DNA from: JANOBJ01 sp031411575
GTDB taxonomy: Bacteria; Pseudomonadota; Gammaproteobacteria; Burkholderiales; Burkholderiaceae_C
Reading direction: 5' to 3'
DNA length: 10,199 nucleotides
Assembly (NCBI GenBank): GCA_031411575.1
Contig: JANOBJ010000157.1
Coordinates: forward strand, 1-10,199
Shown: one piece after another, positions 1 to 5,513 of the stretch
Layout: the number at the start of each line of letters is the position of its first letter
How positions within the stretch are numbered: position 1 is the stretch's first letter
Program-made: the position numbers and the translations under genes
The notes under the pieces: model-generated
Seen by the model: the letters and a program-made list of their open reading frames with translations, nothing else
Told to the model about the DNA's origin: nothing
Database searches by the model: none

Positions 1-213
1 TGTGCTGCGCTGGACGAGACGCTGCCAGAGGCATCGTCCCTTCGGGCTGTCCCGCCCTGCGCAGGCAGGCCGGGAGCCGCAGCCCTTAGCCCCGAGGGGG
101 CTCGCCTTGCTTGGGGCGGCCCGGCGCGGCGGCCGGCGGCCACCATGCTTCCTACTGCGTGGGGTTCGCTGCCCGCACCGCCGATTTACGTCCGAACGGG
201 TATATTGCGCGCC
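1..213. other. Left flank, no gene assigned
   Basis: I cannot assign a gene to these 213 bases. The coaBC frame stays open back to the window edge, but the translation is rich in Arg, Pro, Ala and Gly and looks like GC-rich non-coding DNA read through. A short perfect hairpin (6-bp stem, 3-nt loop) lies at 88-102 and a 10-bp palindrome at 56-65. There is no T-tract, so neither looks like a standard terminator. A TATATT box at 201-206 ends only 7 bases before the coaBC ATG. It could be a -10 element for an almost leaderless transcript, but I see no convincing -35. In related genomes lspA often precedes coaBC; nothing here is recognisable as lspA. Confidence 0.4.
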
Positions 214-1479
214 ATGAACGATCTCGCCGGCAAACACATCGTCCTGGGCCTCTCTGGGGGCATCGCCTGTTACAAGGCGGCGGAGCTGTGCCGGGGGCTG
301 ATCAAGGAGGGCGCGACGGTGCAGGTGGTGATGACTGAGGCGGCCGAGCACTTCATCACGCCGGTCACGATGCAGGCGTTGTCAAACCGGCCGGTCTATG
401 GCTCGCAGTGGGACAGCCGCGAGCCCAACGCCATGCCGCACATCAATTTGTCGCGCGAGGCCGATGCCATTTTGATTGCACCGTGCAGCGCCGATTTCAT
501 GGCGAAGCTGCTGCACGGGCGTGCCGACGATCTGCTGAGCCTCATGTGCCTGGCGCGGCCCTTGACCGGCGGTGCATCGGGCAGCGACAAGGCGGTGCCG
601 CTGCTGATTGCGCCGGCCATGAACCGCGAGATGTGGGCGCACCCGGCCACCCAGCGCAACATGGCGCAGCTGCAGGCCGACGGCGCGACGATTCTGGGTG
701 TGGGCAGCGGCTTTCAGGCCTGTGGTGAGACGGGCGACGGCCGCATGCTGGAGCCGGCTGAGCTGCTGGAGGACGTGGTGGCGTTCTTCCAGCCCAAACG
801 GCTCGCCGGCCATCATGTGCTGGTGACGGCCGGGCCGACCTACGAGGCCATCGACCCGGTGCGCGGCATCACCAACCTGTCCAGCGGCAAGATGGGGTTT
901 GCGATCGCACGGGCCGCGCGCGAGGCCGGTGCCGAGGTCACGCTGGTGGCCGGACCGGTGCATCTGCCCACGCCGCGCGGTGTCACGCGGATAGACGTGA
1001 AATCAGCATCAGATATGCTGGATGTCGTTGTAAAACGGTCATCTTTAGCTACTATTTTTATAGCAACAGCGGCCGTGGCCGACTGGCGGCCAGCCGATCC
1101 GGCTGACCAGAAAATCAAGAAGGACGGCTCGGGCCAGACGCCAGGGCTGAGCTTTGTCGAGAACCCCGACATCCTGGCCACCGTGGCGCAATCAGCCCGC
1201 GCGCAAAGCGGGGCTCTGTTCTGTGTGGGCTTTGCCGCCGAAAGCCATGACCTGCTGGCGCATGCGCAGGCCAAGCGCGTGCGCAAGGGCGTGCCGCTGC
1301 TGGTGGGCAACATTGGGCCGGCCACGTTCGGGCGTGACGACAACACGCTGCTGCTGGTGGACGCGCACGGCGCACAGGAACTCCCGCGCGCGTCCAAGCG
1401 CGAGCTAGCTATAAAATTAATAGCAAACATTGACCAGCGGATGCGGACCACAGGCATAAAACACATCAAAACGGCATGA
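214..1479 (+). CDS. coaBC: Bifunctional phosphopantothenoylcysteine decarboxylase / phosphopantothenate-cysteine ligase
   Basis: This 421-residue protein makes 4'-phosphopantetheine for coenzyme A. The CoaB half joins cysteine to phosphopantothenate using CTP, and the FMN-bound CoaC half decarboxylates the product. CoaC fills residues 1-190: the flavin-binding start (GLSGGIACYK), active-site His76 in PHINLSREAD, PAMN with Asn137, and the flap cysteine Cys170 in ACGETGDGRM. CoaB follows: TAGPTYEAIDPVR, Asn221 in NLSSGKMG, AAVADWRP near 286-293 and the catalytic lysine in QKIKK near 300. All match E. coli Dfp (His75, Asn125, Cys158, Asn210, Lys289). Compared with E. coli there is a Gly/Ser-rich insertion of about a dozen residues near 116-128. 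The start at 214 is where homology begins; an in-frame ATG at 145 adds 23 unrelated residues. Two AT-rich repeat copies lie inside the gene. The stop overlaps the dut start (ATGA), so the two are probably translated together. Confidence 0.96.
   Translation: MNDLAGKHIVLGLSGGIACYKAAELCRGLIKEGATVQVVMTEAAEHFITPVTMQALSNRPVYGSQWDSREPNAMPHINLSREADAILIAPCSADFMAKLLHGRADDLLSLMCLARPLTGGASGSDKAVPLLIAPAMNREMWAHPATQRNMAQLQADGATILGVGSGFQACGETGDGRMLEPAELLEDVVAFFQPKRLAGHHVLVTAGPTYEAIDPVRGITNLSSGKMGFAIARAAREAGAEVTLVAGPVHLPTPRGVTRIDVKSASDMLDVVVKRSSLATIFIATAAVADWRPADPADQKIKKDGSGQTPGLSFVENPDILATVAQSARAQSGALFCVGFAAESHDLLAHAQAKRVRKGVPLLVGNIGPATFGRDDNTLLLVDAHGAQELPRASKRELAIKLIANIDQRMRTTGIKHIKTA
1004..1067 (-). repeat. 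Dispersed hairpin repeat, copy 1 (inside coaBC)
   Basis: This AT-rich patch stands out in a GC-rich gene. It holds a CTAT-tttt-ATAG hairpin at 1052-1063 and a second hairpin at 1004-1020 (6-bp stem). Read on the - strand, the first hairpin is followed by TAGCTAAAGATGACCG, which matches 13 of 16 bases of copy 4. The remaining tail matches only weakly. In coaBC it encodes roughly residues 265-284, the strand just before AAVADWRP. Protein homology runs through without a gap, so part of the likeness could be coding constraint rather than insertion. Confidence 0.5.
1403..1470 (+). repeat. Dispersed hairpin repeat, copy 2 (3' end of coaBC)
   Basis: A CTAT-N7-ATAG hairpin at 1409-1423 is followed by a tail with the pattern TAGCAAAnnnTGACC, then GATGCGGAC and ACAGGC. 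Over the 36 bases 1420-1455 I count 31 identities, with no gaps, to 9051-9086 (copy 4). It encodes the last 20 or so residues of CoaBC and occupies the place where a dut ribosome-binding site would be expected. The match to a copy at the edge of an unrelated gene makes a shared mobile or amplified origin likely. Confidence 0.72.
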
Positions 1480-1922
1480 AAATCGACGTCAAGATCCTCG
1501 ACCCCCGGCTGACCGATCAACTGCCCACCTACGCCACGCCCGGCAGCGCCGGCCTTGATTTGCGCGCCTGCCTGGACGCGCCGCTCACTCTGGCGCCCAA
1601 CGCCTGGCAACTGGTGCCCACGGGCATGGCGGTGTGGCTGAAAGACCCGGGCTACGCCGCGCTGATCCTGCCGCGCTCGGGGCTGGGGCACAAGCACGGC
1701 ATCGTGCTGGGCAACCTGGTGGGGCTGATCGACAGCGACTACCAGGGCCAGCTGATGGTGAGCGCGTGGAACCGCAGCGATGTCGCGTTCACGTTGCAGC
1801 CGATGGAGCGGCTGGCGCAACTGGTGATTGTGCCGGTGGTGCAGGCGCAGTTTCATGTCGTCAGCGATTTCCCCGCCACGCAGCGCGGCGAGGGCGGCTA
1901 CGGTTCCACCGGCAAGGGCTGA
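1476..1922 (+). CDS. dut: Deoxyuridine 5'-triphosphate nucleotidohydrolase (dUTPase)
   Basis: This trimeric, Mg-dependent cytosolic enzyme hydrolyses dUTP to dUMP and pyrophosphate. That keeps uracil out of DNA and supplies dUMP for thymidylate synthesis. The 148 residues carry all five family motifs in order: PGSAGLDLRA (22-31), PRSGLGHKHG (66-75), GLIDSDYQG (83-91) with the catalytic Asp near 88, RLAQLVIVPV near 112-121, and the flexible C-terminal RGEGGYGSTG that closes over the substrate. Length and sequence are close to E. coli Dut. The ATG overlaps the coaBC stop by four bases and no Shine-Dalgarno sequence is visible upstream, so translation is probably coupled to coaBC. The coaBC(dfp)-dut pair is also adjacent in E. 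coli. Confidence 0.97.
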   Translation: MKIDVKILDPRLTDQLPTYATPGSAGLDLRACLDAPLTLAPNAWQLVPTGMAVWLKDPGYAALILPRSGLGHKHGIVLGNLVGLIDSDYQGQLMVSAWNRSDVAFTLQPMERLAQLVIVPVVQAQFHVVSDFPATQRGEGGYGSTGKG

Positions 1923-2076
1923 ATCCGGCGCAGCAGCCCGGCTCCTACGACTGGGCGCGCGGCGTCCTACAGCAACCTGCGAAATCGCCTGATTCCGTGT
2001 CGATGGGCCCGGCAGCCAAATGGTCGCACGGGGCGATTCATGCAGAACCGCTCCTGTTTTCAACCAGGAGATTCAC

Positions 2077-2601
2077 ATGCGTATGACTTCACGTTTCGCG
2101 GCCCTCGCAACCGGCACGGTGCTGACCGCCACGCTGGTGGCGTGTGGCACCACCTACCCGACGCAGCCGGTTGGCACCAGCTACCCGACCACGACCTACC
2201 CGACGACCAGCACCCCGCCTGCGGCGTCGCCGGCTTATGCCGAGTACGGTCGCATCACGAACATCGAGTACCTGCAGGGCACCGCGGCCACGACTGGCGG
2301 CGTCAACACCACCAATGCGGTGATCGGCGGCGTGATCGGCGCCGTGGTGGGCAATGCGATCGGCGACAAGGCCAATGACGGCAAGAACCGCACTGGCGCG
2401 ACCGTGCTGGGTGGCGCTGCCGGCGCTGCCGTTGGCAGCCAGGTGGGCAAGACTGCGGGATCTGCCGCGACCGATGCGTCCTACCGCGTCACGGTGCAGA
2501 CCGATGCGGGCGCGATGCGTTCGTTCCAGCTGAGTGGCACCGGCAACCTGCGCATCGGCGACCGCGTGCGGGTTGAAAACGGCGTGATCACGCGCTCGTG
2601 A
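2077..2601 (+). CDS. Glycine-zipper 2TM-domain lipoprotein
   Basis: This 174-residue protein has a lipoprotein signal peptide with lipobox LVAC (20-23). Gly follows the cysteine and there is no Asp at +2, so outer-membrane sorting is expected. Residues about 25-50 are a Thr/Pro/Tyr linker with repeated YPT units. Residues about 80-130 form two Gly/Ala-rich segments (AVIGGVIGAVVGNAIGD and TVLGGAAGAAVGSQVG) typical of the SlyB/17-kDa-antigen glycine-zipper family. The last 40 residues look like a small beta domain with FQLSGTGNLRIGDRVRVENG. The start at 2077 is set by AGGAG at 2066-2070 and the signal peptide. Family members stabilise the outer membrane or respond to envelope stress; the role here is inferred. 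The 154 bp upstream of it show no clear promoter. The stop is 7 bp from the convergent FKBP gene. Confidence 0.88.
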   Translation: MRMTSRFAALATGTVLTATLVACGTTYPTQPVGTSYPTTTYPTTSTPPAASPAYAEYGRITNIEYLQGTAATTGGVNTTNAVIGGVIGAVVGNAIGDKANDGKNRTGATVLGGAAGAAVGSQVGKTAGSAATDASYRVTVQTDAGAMRSFQLSGTGNLRIGDRVRVENGVITRS

Positions 2602-2608
2602 ACCGGCG

Positions 2609-3127
2609 CTAGTGCAGCGAGGTGCCTCCGGGCGCCTGCGCCTGCACCTTGAAGAAGCCGGTGCCGGCCGAGCCCCGGCCGATTTCCGCTTCGGTGGCTT
2701 CGCGCACCGAGGCCACCGTCAGATGCAGCCGGATGGCGATGCCCGCCAACGGGTGGTTGCCATCCAGCACCACGTTGTCCGGGTAGATGTCGGTCACGGT
2801 GTACAAGATGTCGGACGGCGCCTGTGGATTGGCTCCCGTCGGCAAGCCTTCAAAGGTCATGCCTTCCTCGAGTTCTGCGGGGAACAGCGCGCGTGGCTCC
2901 AGAAAAACCAGTTGCTCGTTGTAATCGCCAAAAGCCTCTTCCGGCTCCAGGTGCAAATCAACCTTGGCGCCGATCGCATGGCCTTGAAGCGCTTCCTCGA
3001 TCCGGGCGAAGAGGTCCGTGCCGCCCACCACAAATTCAACCGGCTCATCCAGCACGTCCAGTGTTTCGCCGAGCGTGTCCTTCAGGGTCCAGGTCAGCCC
3101 GACCACGCATTGTTGGTTAATTTCCAT
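2609..3127 (-). CDS. FKBP-type peptidyl-prolyl cis-trans isomerase, SlyD/SlpA type
   Basis: This 172-residue cytosolic protein belongs to the FKBP prolyl isomerases with an inserted chaperone flap. The FKBP part is residues 1-65 plus about 120-145. LEPEEAFGDYNEQLV (60-74) opens the insert-in-flap region, and LDGNHPLAG (121-129) is the SlyD/SlpA hallmark. The stretch usually reading IPGLEEAL is FARIEEAL here (40-47), without the Pro-Gly. The His/Cys-rich nickel-binding tail of E. coli SlyD is absent; the last 25 residues are Ala/Gly-rich. A start at 3127 fits the family N terminus (MEINQQCVVGLTWTLKD); longer in-frame extensions show no homology. No good Shine-Dalgarno is visible. It is divergent from the roxA-like gene, 55 bp away. 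Either slyD- or slpA(fkpB)-type naming is defensible, so I give no symbol. Confidence 0.9.
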   Translation of the reverse strand: MEINQQCVVGLTWTLKDTLGETLDVLDEPVEFVVGGTDLFARIEEALQGHAIGAKVDLHLEPEEAFGDYNEQLVFLEPRALFPAELEEGMTFEGLPTGANPQAPSDILYTVTDIYPDNVVLDGNHPLAGIAIRLHLTVASVREATEAEIGRGSAGTGFFKVQAQAPGGTSLH

Positions 3128-3182
3128 AGGAGAATTGTCGCAGTTTGGATGCACCGTGTGTCCTTCAGCCCGGAAACCACCG

Positions 3183-4328
3183 ATGGACGTGTCCCAACCC
3201 CTTGCGCTGCTGGGCGGCCTCAGCCCCCAGCAATTCATGCGCCGCTACTGGCAGAAAAAGCCGTTGCTGATCCGCCAGGCCATTCCCGGCTTCAAATCCC
3301 CAATAAACCGGGCCAGCCTGTTCGACCTGGCGGGTGGCGAGGAGGTGGAGTCACGGCTGGTCGCCCAAGCCGGGGCGCCGCAGTCCGGGGGCTGGACCTT
3401 CAAGCGCGGCCCATTCACGCGGCGCGCACTGCCCGCCGTGCGCAAACCCGGCTGGACGCTGCTGGTACAGGGCGTGGACCTGCACGACGATGCGGCGCAT
3501 GCGCTGCTGCAGAAGTTTCGCTTTGTGCCGGATGCGCGGCTGGACGACCTGATGATCAGCTTCGCCACCGACGGTGGTGGCGTGGGCCCGCACTTTGACA
3601 GCTATGACGTATTCCTGTTGCAGGCCGAAGGCCAGCGCCGCTGGCGGATCGGGCGGCAGAAAGACCTCAGCCTGCAGGACGGCGCGCCGCTGAAAATACT
3701 GGCGAGCTTCAAACCCGAGCAAGAGTGGGTGCTGGATCCGGGTGACATGCTGTACCTGCCGCCCCGCTATGCGCACGATGGCGTGGCGGTGGGCGAGTGC
3801 ATCACCTGCTCGATCGGCTTTCGTGCGCCCAGCCGCGGCGAACTGGCGCGCGAACTGCTGCAGCGGCTGGCCGAAGGCGCCGACGACGGCGCGCATGCGC
3901 ACGCGCTGTACCGCGACGCGACGCAGCCCGCGGTGGACGCACCGGGCGCGATTCCGGCGGCTTTGCAAGCCGAGGCCGCGCTCGCCGTGCAGGCCGCCCT
4001 GAATGATCCGCAGGCGCTGGCCCGCGCGCTGGGCGAACACCTGACCGAGCCGAAGCCGGGCGTCTGGTTCGAAGCCGGCCGCGCGCTCGGCGCGACGGGC
4101 GCCTCCCGAACGGGCATCCGGCTGGACCGGCGAACCCGGATGCAGCATGATGCCCGGCATGTGTTCATCAACGGCGAAAGCTACCGGGCAGCCGGGCGCG
4201 ACGCGACCCTGATGCGGTGCCTGGCCGATCAGCGGCAGCTTGACGCGACTGCGCTGGCGCGCTGCAGCGGCGAGGCGCAGGAACTCATCTCGTCGTGGTG
4301 CGAAGCGGGGTGGGTCCATGCCGTCTGA
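3183..4328 (+). CDS. roxA: Cupin/JmjC-type ribosomal protein uL16 arginine hydroxylase (RoxA/YcfD family)
   Basis: This 381-residue Fe(II)/2-oxoglutarate oxygenase belongs to the YcfD family, which in E. coli hydroxylates an arginine of ribosomal protein L16. The N terminus matches the family (LGGLSPQQFMRRYWQKKPLLIR, split at 11-20 and 21-31). The iron-binding HxD is His137/Asp139 in GPHFDSYDVF, and the distal His is His198 in LPPRYAHDG. These correspond to E. coli His125, Asp127 and His187 with a constant offset. Residues about 215-381 are the dimerisation and winged-helix C-terminal part. The start at 3183 precedes the conserved N terminus and has only a weak GGAAA upstream. The 3' end overlaps the next gene by 11 bases. 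Membership of the family is clear; the exact ribosomal substrate is inferred from E. coli. Confidence 0.88.
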   Translation: MDVSQPLALLGGLSPQQFMRRYWQKKPLLIRQAIPGFKSPINRASLFDLAGGEEVESRLVAQAGAPQSGGWTFKRGPFTRRALPAVRKPGWTLLVQGVDLHDDAAHALLQKFRFVPDARLDDLMISFATDGGGVGPHFDSYDVFLLQAEGQRRWRIGRQKDLSLQDGAPLKILASFKPEQEWVLDPGDMLYLPPRYAHDGVAVGECITCSIGFRAPSRGELARELLQRLAEGADDGAHAHALYRDATQPAVDAPGAIPAALQAEAALAVQAALNDPQALARALGEHLTEPKPGVWFEAGRALGATGASRTGIRLDRRTRMQHDARHVFINGESYRAAGRDATLMRCLADQRQLDATALARCSGEAQELISSWCEAGWVHAV

Positions 4329-4839
4329 CCCCGACACCCCGGCCAGCCCATCGGGCGCTGGCCTGCCCACCGGCCGGTTCTCGGGACGAGAGGCGTTCCG
4401 CCAACAGGTGCGCGACGCGCTGGCGTGCGCGGCCCATGAGGGCTGGCGCGAGATCATCGTCTGCGATGCGGGGTTCGAGGACTGGCCGCTGGGCGAACGC
4501 GTGGTGGCTGAATCGCTGCAGGCCTGGTCGAAAACCGGCCGGCGCTTCACCATGCTCGCGCGCAACTTTGACCACGTCGTGGCGCAGCATCCGCGCTTTG
4601 TGACCTGGCGGCGCACCTGGAGCCACATCATCGATTGCCACGCCTGCCGCAGCGCCGACCCGCTGGAGCTGCCGTCCGCCATCTGGAGCGCAGGGTGGAT
4701 GCTGCAGCGGCTTGAGGTGGTTCATTCCACCGGCGTGAGCAGCGCCGAGCCGGCTCGCTCGGCCCGTCTGCGCGCCGAACTGGATGGTTGGCTGCACCGC
4801 AGCACGCCTGCCTTTCCCGCCACCACGCTGGGGCTTTAG
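4318..4839 (+). CDS. Conserved-looking hypothetical protein, possibly DUF7931-like
   Basis: I do not recognise a function. From the ATG at 4318 the protein has 173 residues. After a Pro/Ser-rich N terminus of about 20 residues it has GRFSGREAFRQQVRDAL, then a strand-like EIIVCDAGFEDWPLG (53-67), a long helix, FTMLARNFDHVVAQHPRF, and WRRTWSHIIDCHACRSADP. It ends in FPATTLGL. It has no signal peptide and no transmembrane segment. The many Trp and Arg residues and the alternation of strands and helices suggest a small cytosolic alpha/beta protein, perhaps a degenerate phospholipase-D-like fold; that and the DUF label are guesses from memory. The 11-base overlap with the roxA-like gene implies co-translation and a possible link to ribosome modification. 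Codon use is like the neighbours. Confidence 0.78.
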   Translation: MPSDPDTPASPSGAGLPTGRFSGREAFRQQVRDALACAAHEGWREIIVCDAGFEDWPLGERVVAESLQAWSKTGRRFTMLARNFDHVVAQHPRFVTWRRTWSHIIDCHACRSADPLELPSAIWSAGWMLQRLEVVHSTGVSSAEPARSARLRAELDGWLHRSTPAFPATTLGL

Positions 4840-4875
4840 GGCCCGGGACTCGTTACGCAATGTCACGCTCGGGGT

Positions 4876-4906
4876 TTGCGAGGGTTGAATAAACTCTGGC
4901 TATAAT
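4876..4906 (+). promoter_or_regulatory. Probable sigma70 promoter of the Ala-rich lipoprotein gene
   Basis: A perfect TATAAT lies at 4901-4906 in an AT-rich pocket between GC-rich genes. The best -35 candidate is TTGCGA at 4876-4881 with a 19-base spacer, which is long; TTGAAT at 4885-4890 is too close. Transcription would start near 4913, giving a leader of about 105 nt before the ATG at 5019. The -10 call is good and the -35 uncertain. Confidence 0.65.
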
Positions 4907-4927
4907 GTGAGGCTGAACGAAAGAGCT

Positions 4928-4980
4928 CGAGTGCTTTCGCTCGGTCCGGGCAACCCGGTTGCCCAGACACTTTCCGGAAA
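4928..4980 (+). other. Structured 5' leader: two hairpins and a palindrome
   Basis: The leader between the promoter and the lipoprotein gene holds three symmetric elements in 53 bases. The first is a hairpin CGAGTG-CTTT-CGCTCG at 4928-4943 (one G-T pair). The second is GGGCAAC-CCG-GTTGCCC at 4948-4964, a perfect 7-bp stem. The third is the 10-base palindrome TTTCCGGAAA at 4971-4980. A pyrimidine-rich stretch (TTTTCTCTCTCCCTCTCCC) follows, then the ribosome-binding site. This may stabilise the mRNA or serve as a regulatory leader; it matches no riboswitch I know. Confidence 0.6.
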
Positions 4981-5018
4981 TTGTTTTCTCTCTCCCTCTC
5001 CCATTAAGGAAACTTGAA

Positions 5019-5399
5019 ATGAAGAAATCGCTTGTACTGGCGACCCTGATTGCAGCCGCTGCCCTGGCTGCCTGTGGCAAGAAAGAAGAGCCGGCGCCCG
5101 CGCCTGCACCGGCCCCCGCCGCTGCCCCCGCTCCTGCTGCTGCCCCGGCTGTTGAGGCCGCCAAAGACGCTGCCTCGGCTGCTGCTGCAGGTGCTGTTGG
5201 TGCCGCTTCTGCTGCTGCTGGTGCTGCTACCGCTGCTGCCTCGGCTGCCGGTTCTGCTGTTGACGCTGCCAAAGACGCCGCGAAAGACGCAACCGCCGCT
5301 GCCAAGGACGCAACCGCTGCGGCCAAGGACGCTGCTGGCGCTGCTGGCGAAGCTGCCAAGAAGGCCGCTGACGCTGCCAAAGACGCGATGAAGAAGTAA
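5019..5399 (+). CDS. Small alanine-rich lipoprotein
   Basis: This 126-residue protein has a clear lipoprotein signal (MKKSLVLATLIAAAALAACG; lipobox LAAC at 16-19, lipidated Cys19). A short charged KKEE follows, then a Pro-Ala spacer (APAPAPAPAAAPAPAAAP), and then an almost pure Ala helix region with periodic Lys-Asp pairs (AAKDA, KDATAAA) to a C-terminal MKK. More than half of the residues are alanine. The pattern suggests a long surface-type helix, possibly coiled-coil or LEA-like, anchored in the envelope; no enzymatic motif is present. Gly at +2 and no Asp suggest the outer membrane. TAAGGA at 5005-5010 is the ribosome-binding site and fixes the start. It is a single-gene unit with its own promoter, structured leader and terminator, which suggests high expression. 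The function is unknown; similar Ala-rich lipoproteins occur in Burkholderiales. Confidence 0.88.
   Translation: MKKSLVLATLIAAAALAACGKKEEPAPAPAPAPAAAPAPAAAPAVEAAKDAASAAAAGAVGAASAAAGAATAAASAAGSAVDAAKDAAKDATAAAKDATAAAKDAAGAAGEAAKKAADAAKDAMKK
5283..5345 (+). repeat. 21-bp tandem repeats in the lipoprotein gene
   Basis: Three 21-bp units begin at 5283, 5304 and 5325. They encode KDATAAA, KDATAAA and KDAAGAA. Units 1 and 2 differ at only a few bases; unit 3 is more diverged, and two further degenerate heptads follow (GEAAKKA, ADAAKDA). A 17-base exact direct repeat, GACGCTGCCAAAGACGC, occurs at 5262-5278 and 5370-5386. The heptad length suits an amphipathic helix and offers a route to length variation by slippage. 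Confidence 0.7.
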
Positions 5400-5417
5400 T
5401 CGCTTCTGCGATTGCAT

Positions 5418-5444
5418 AAAAGCCGCCGCAAGGCGGCTTTTTTT
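5418..5444 (+). terminator. Rho-independent terminator, possibly bidirectional
   Basis: A perfect stem AGCCGCC / GGCGGCT closes a GCAA tetraloop at 5421-5438 and runs into a tract of seven T. It lies 21 bases after the lipoprotein stop. Four A before the stem give a shorter T-tract on the opposite strand, so it may also end the convergent dapA-bamC-hydrolase transcript, whose last stop is at 5514. Confidence 0.93.
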
Positions 5445-5513
5445 CGTCCGGCATCGGGGGCGGGGCGCACCGGCACAGGGTTGGCCCCGGGCCTGCGCCG
5501 ACCCTGCGCTGCG

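Noticed and set aside
145..213. Longer coaBC start at 145
   Set aside because: The extra 23 residues have no family similarity, and the ATG at 214 begins exactly where homology starts.
840..2063. Long - strand open frame (407 codons) opposite coaBC and dut
   Set aside because: It is the antisense of two clear genes in high-GC DNA. Its translation is low-complexity, Ala/Arg/Ser-rich and matches no family.
3128..3238. Longer start for the FKBP gene
   Set aside because: It would run through the divergent gene's start, and the added residues do not resemble the family.
3351..4682. Long - strand open frame (443 codons) opposite the roxA-like gene
   Set aside because: The + strand carries iron ligands and family motifs throughout; the antisense frame is a GC-bias artefact.
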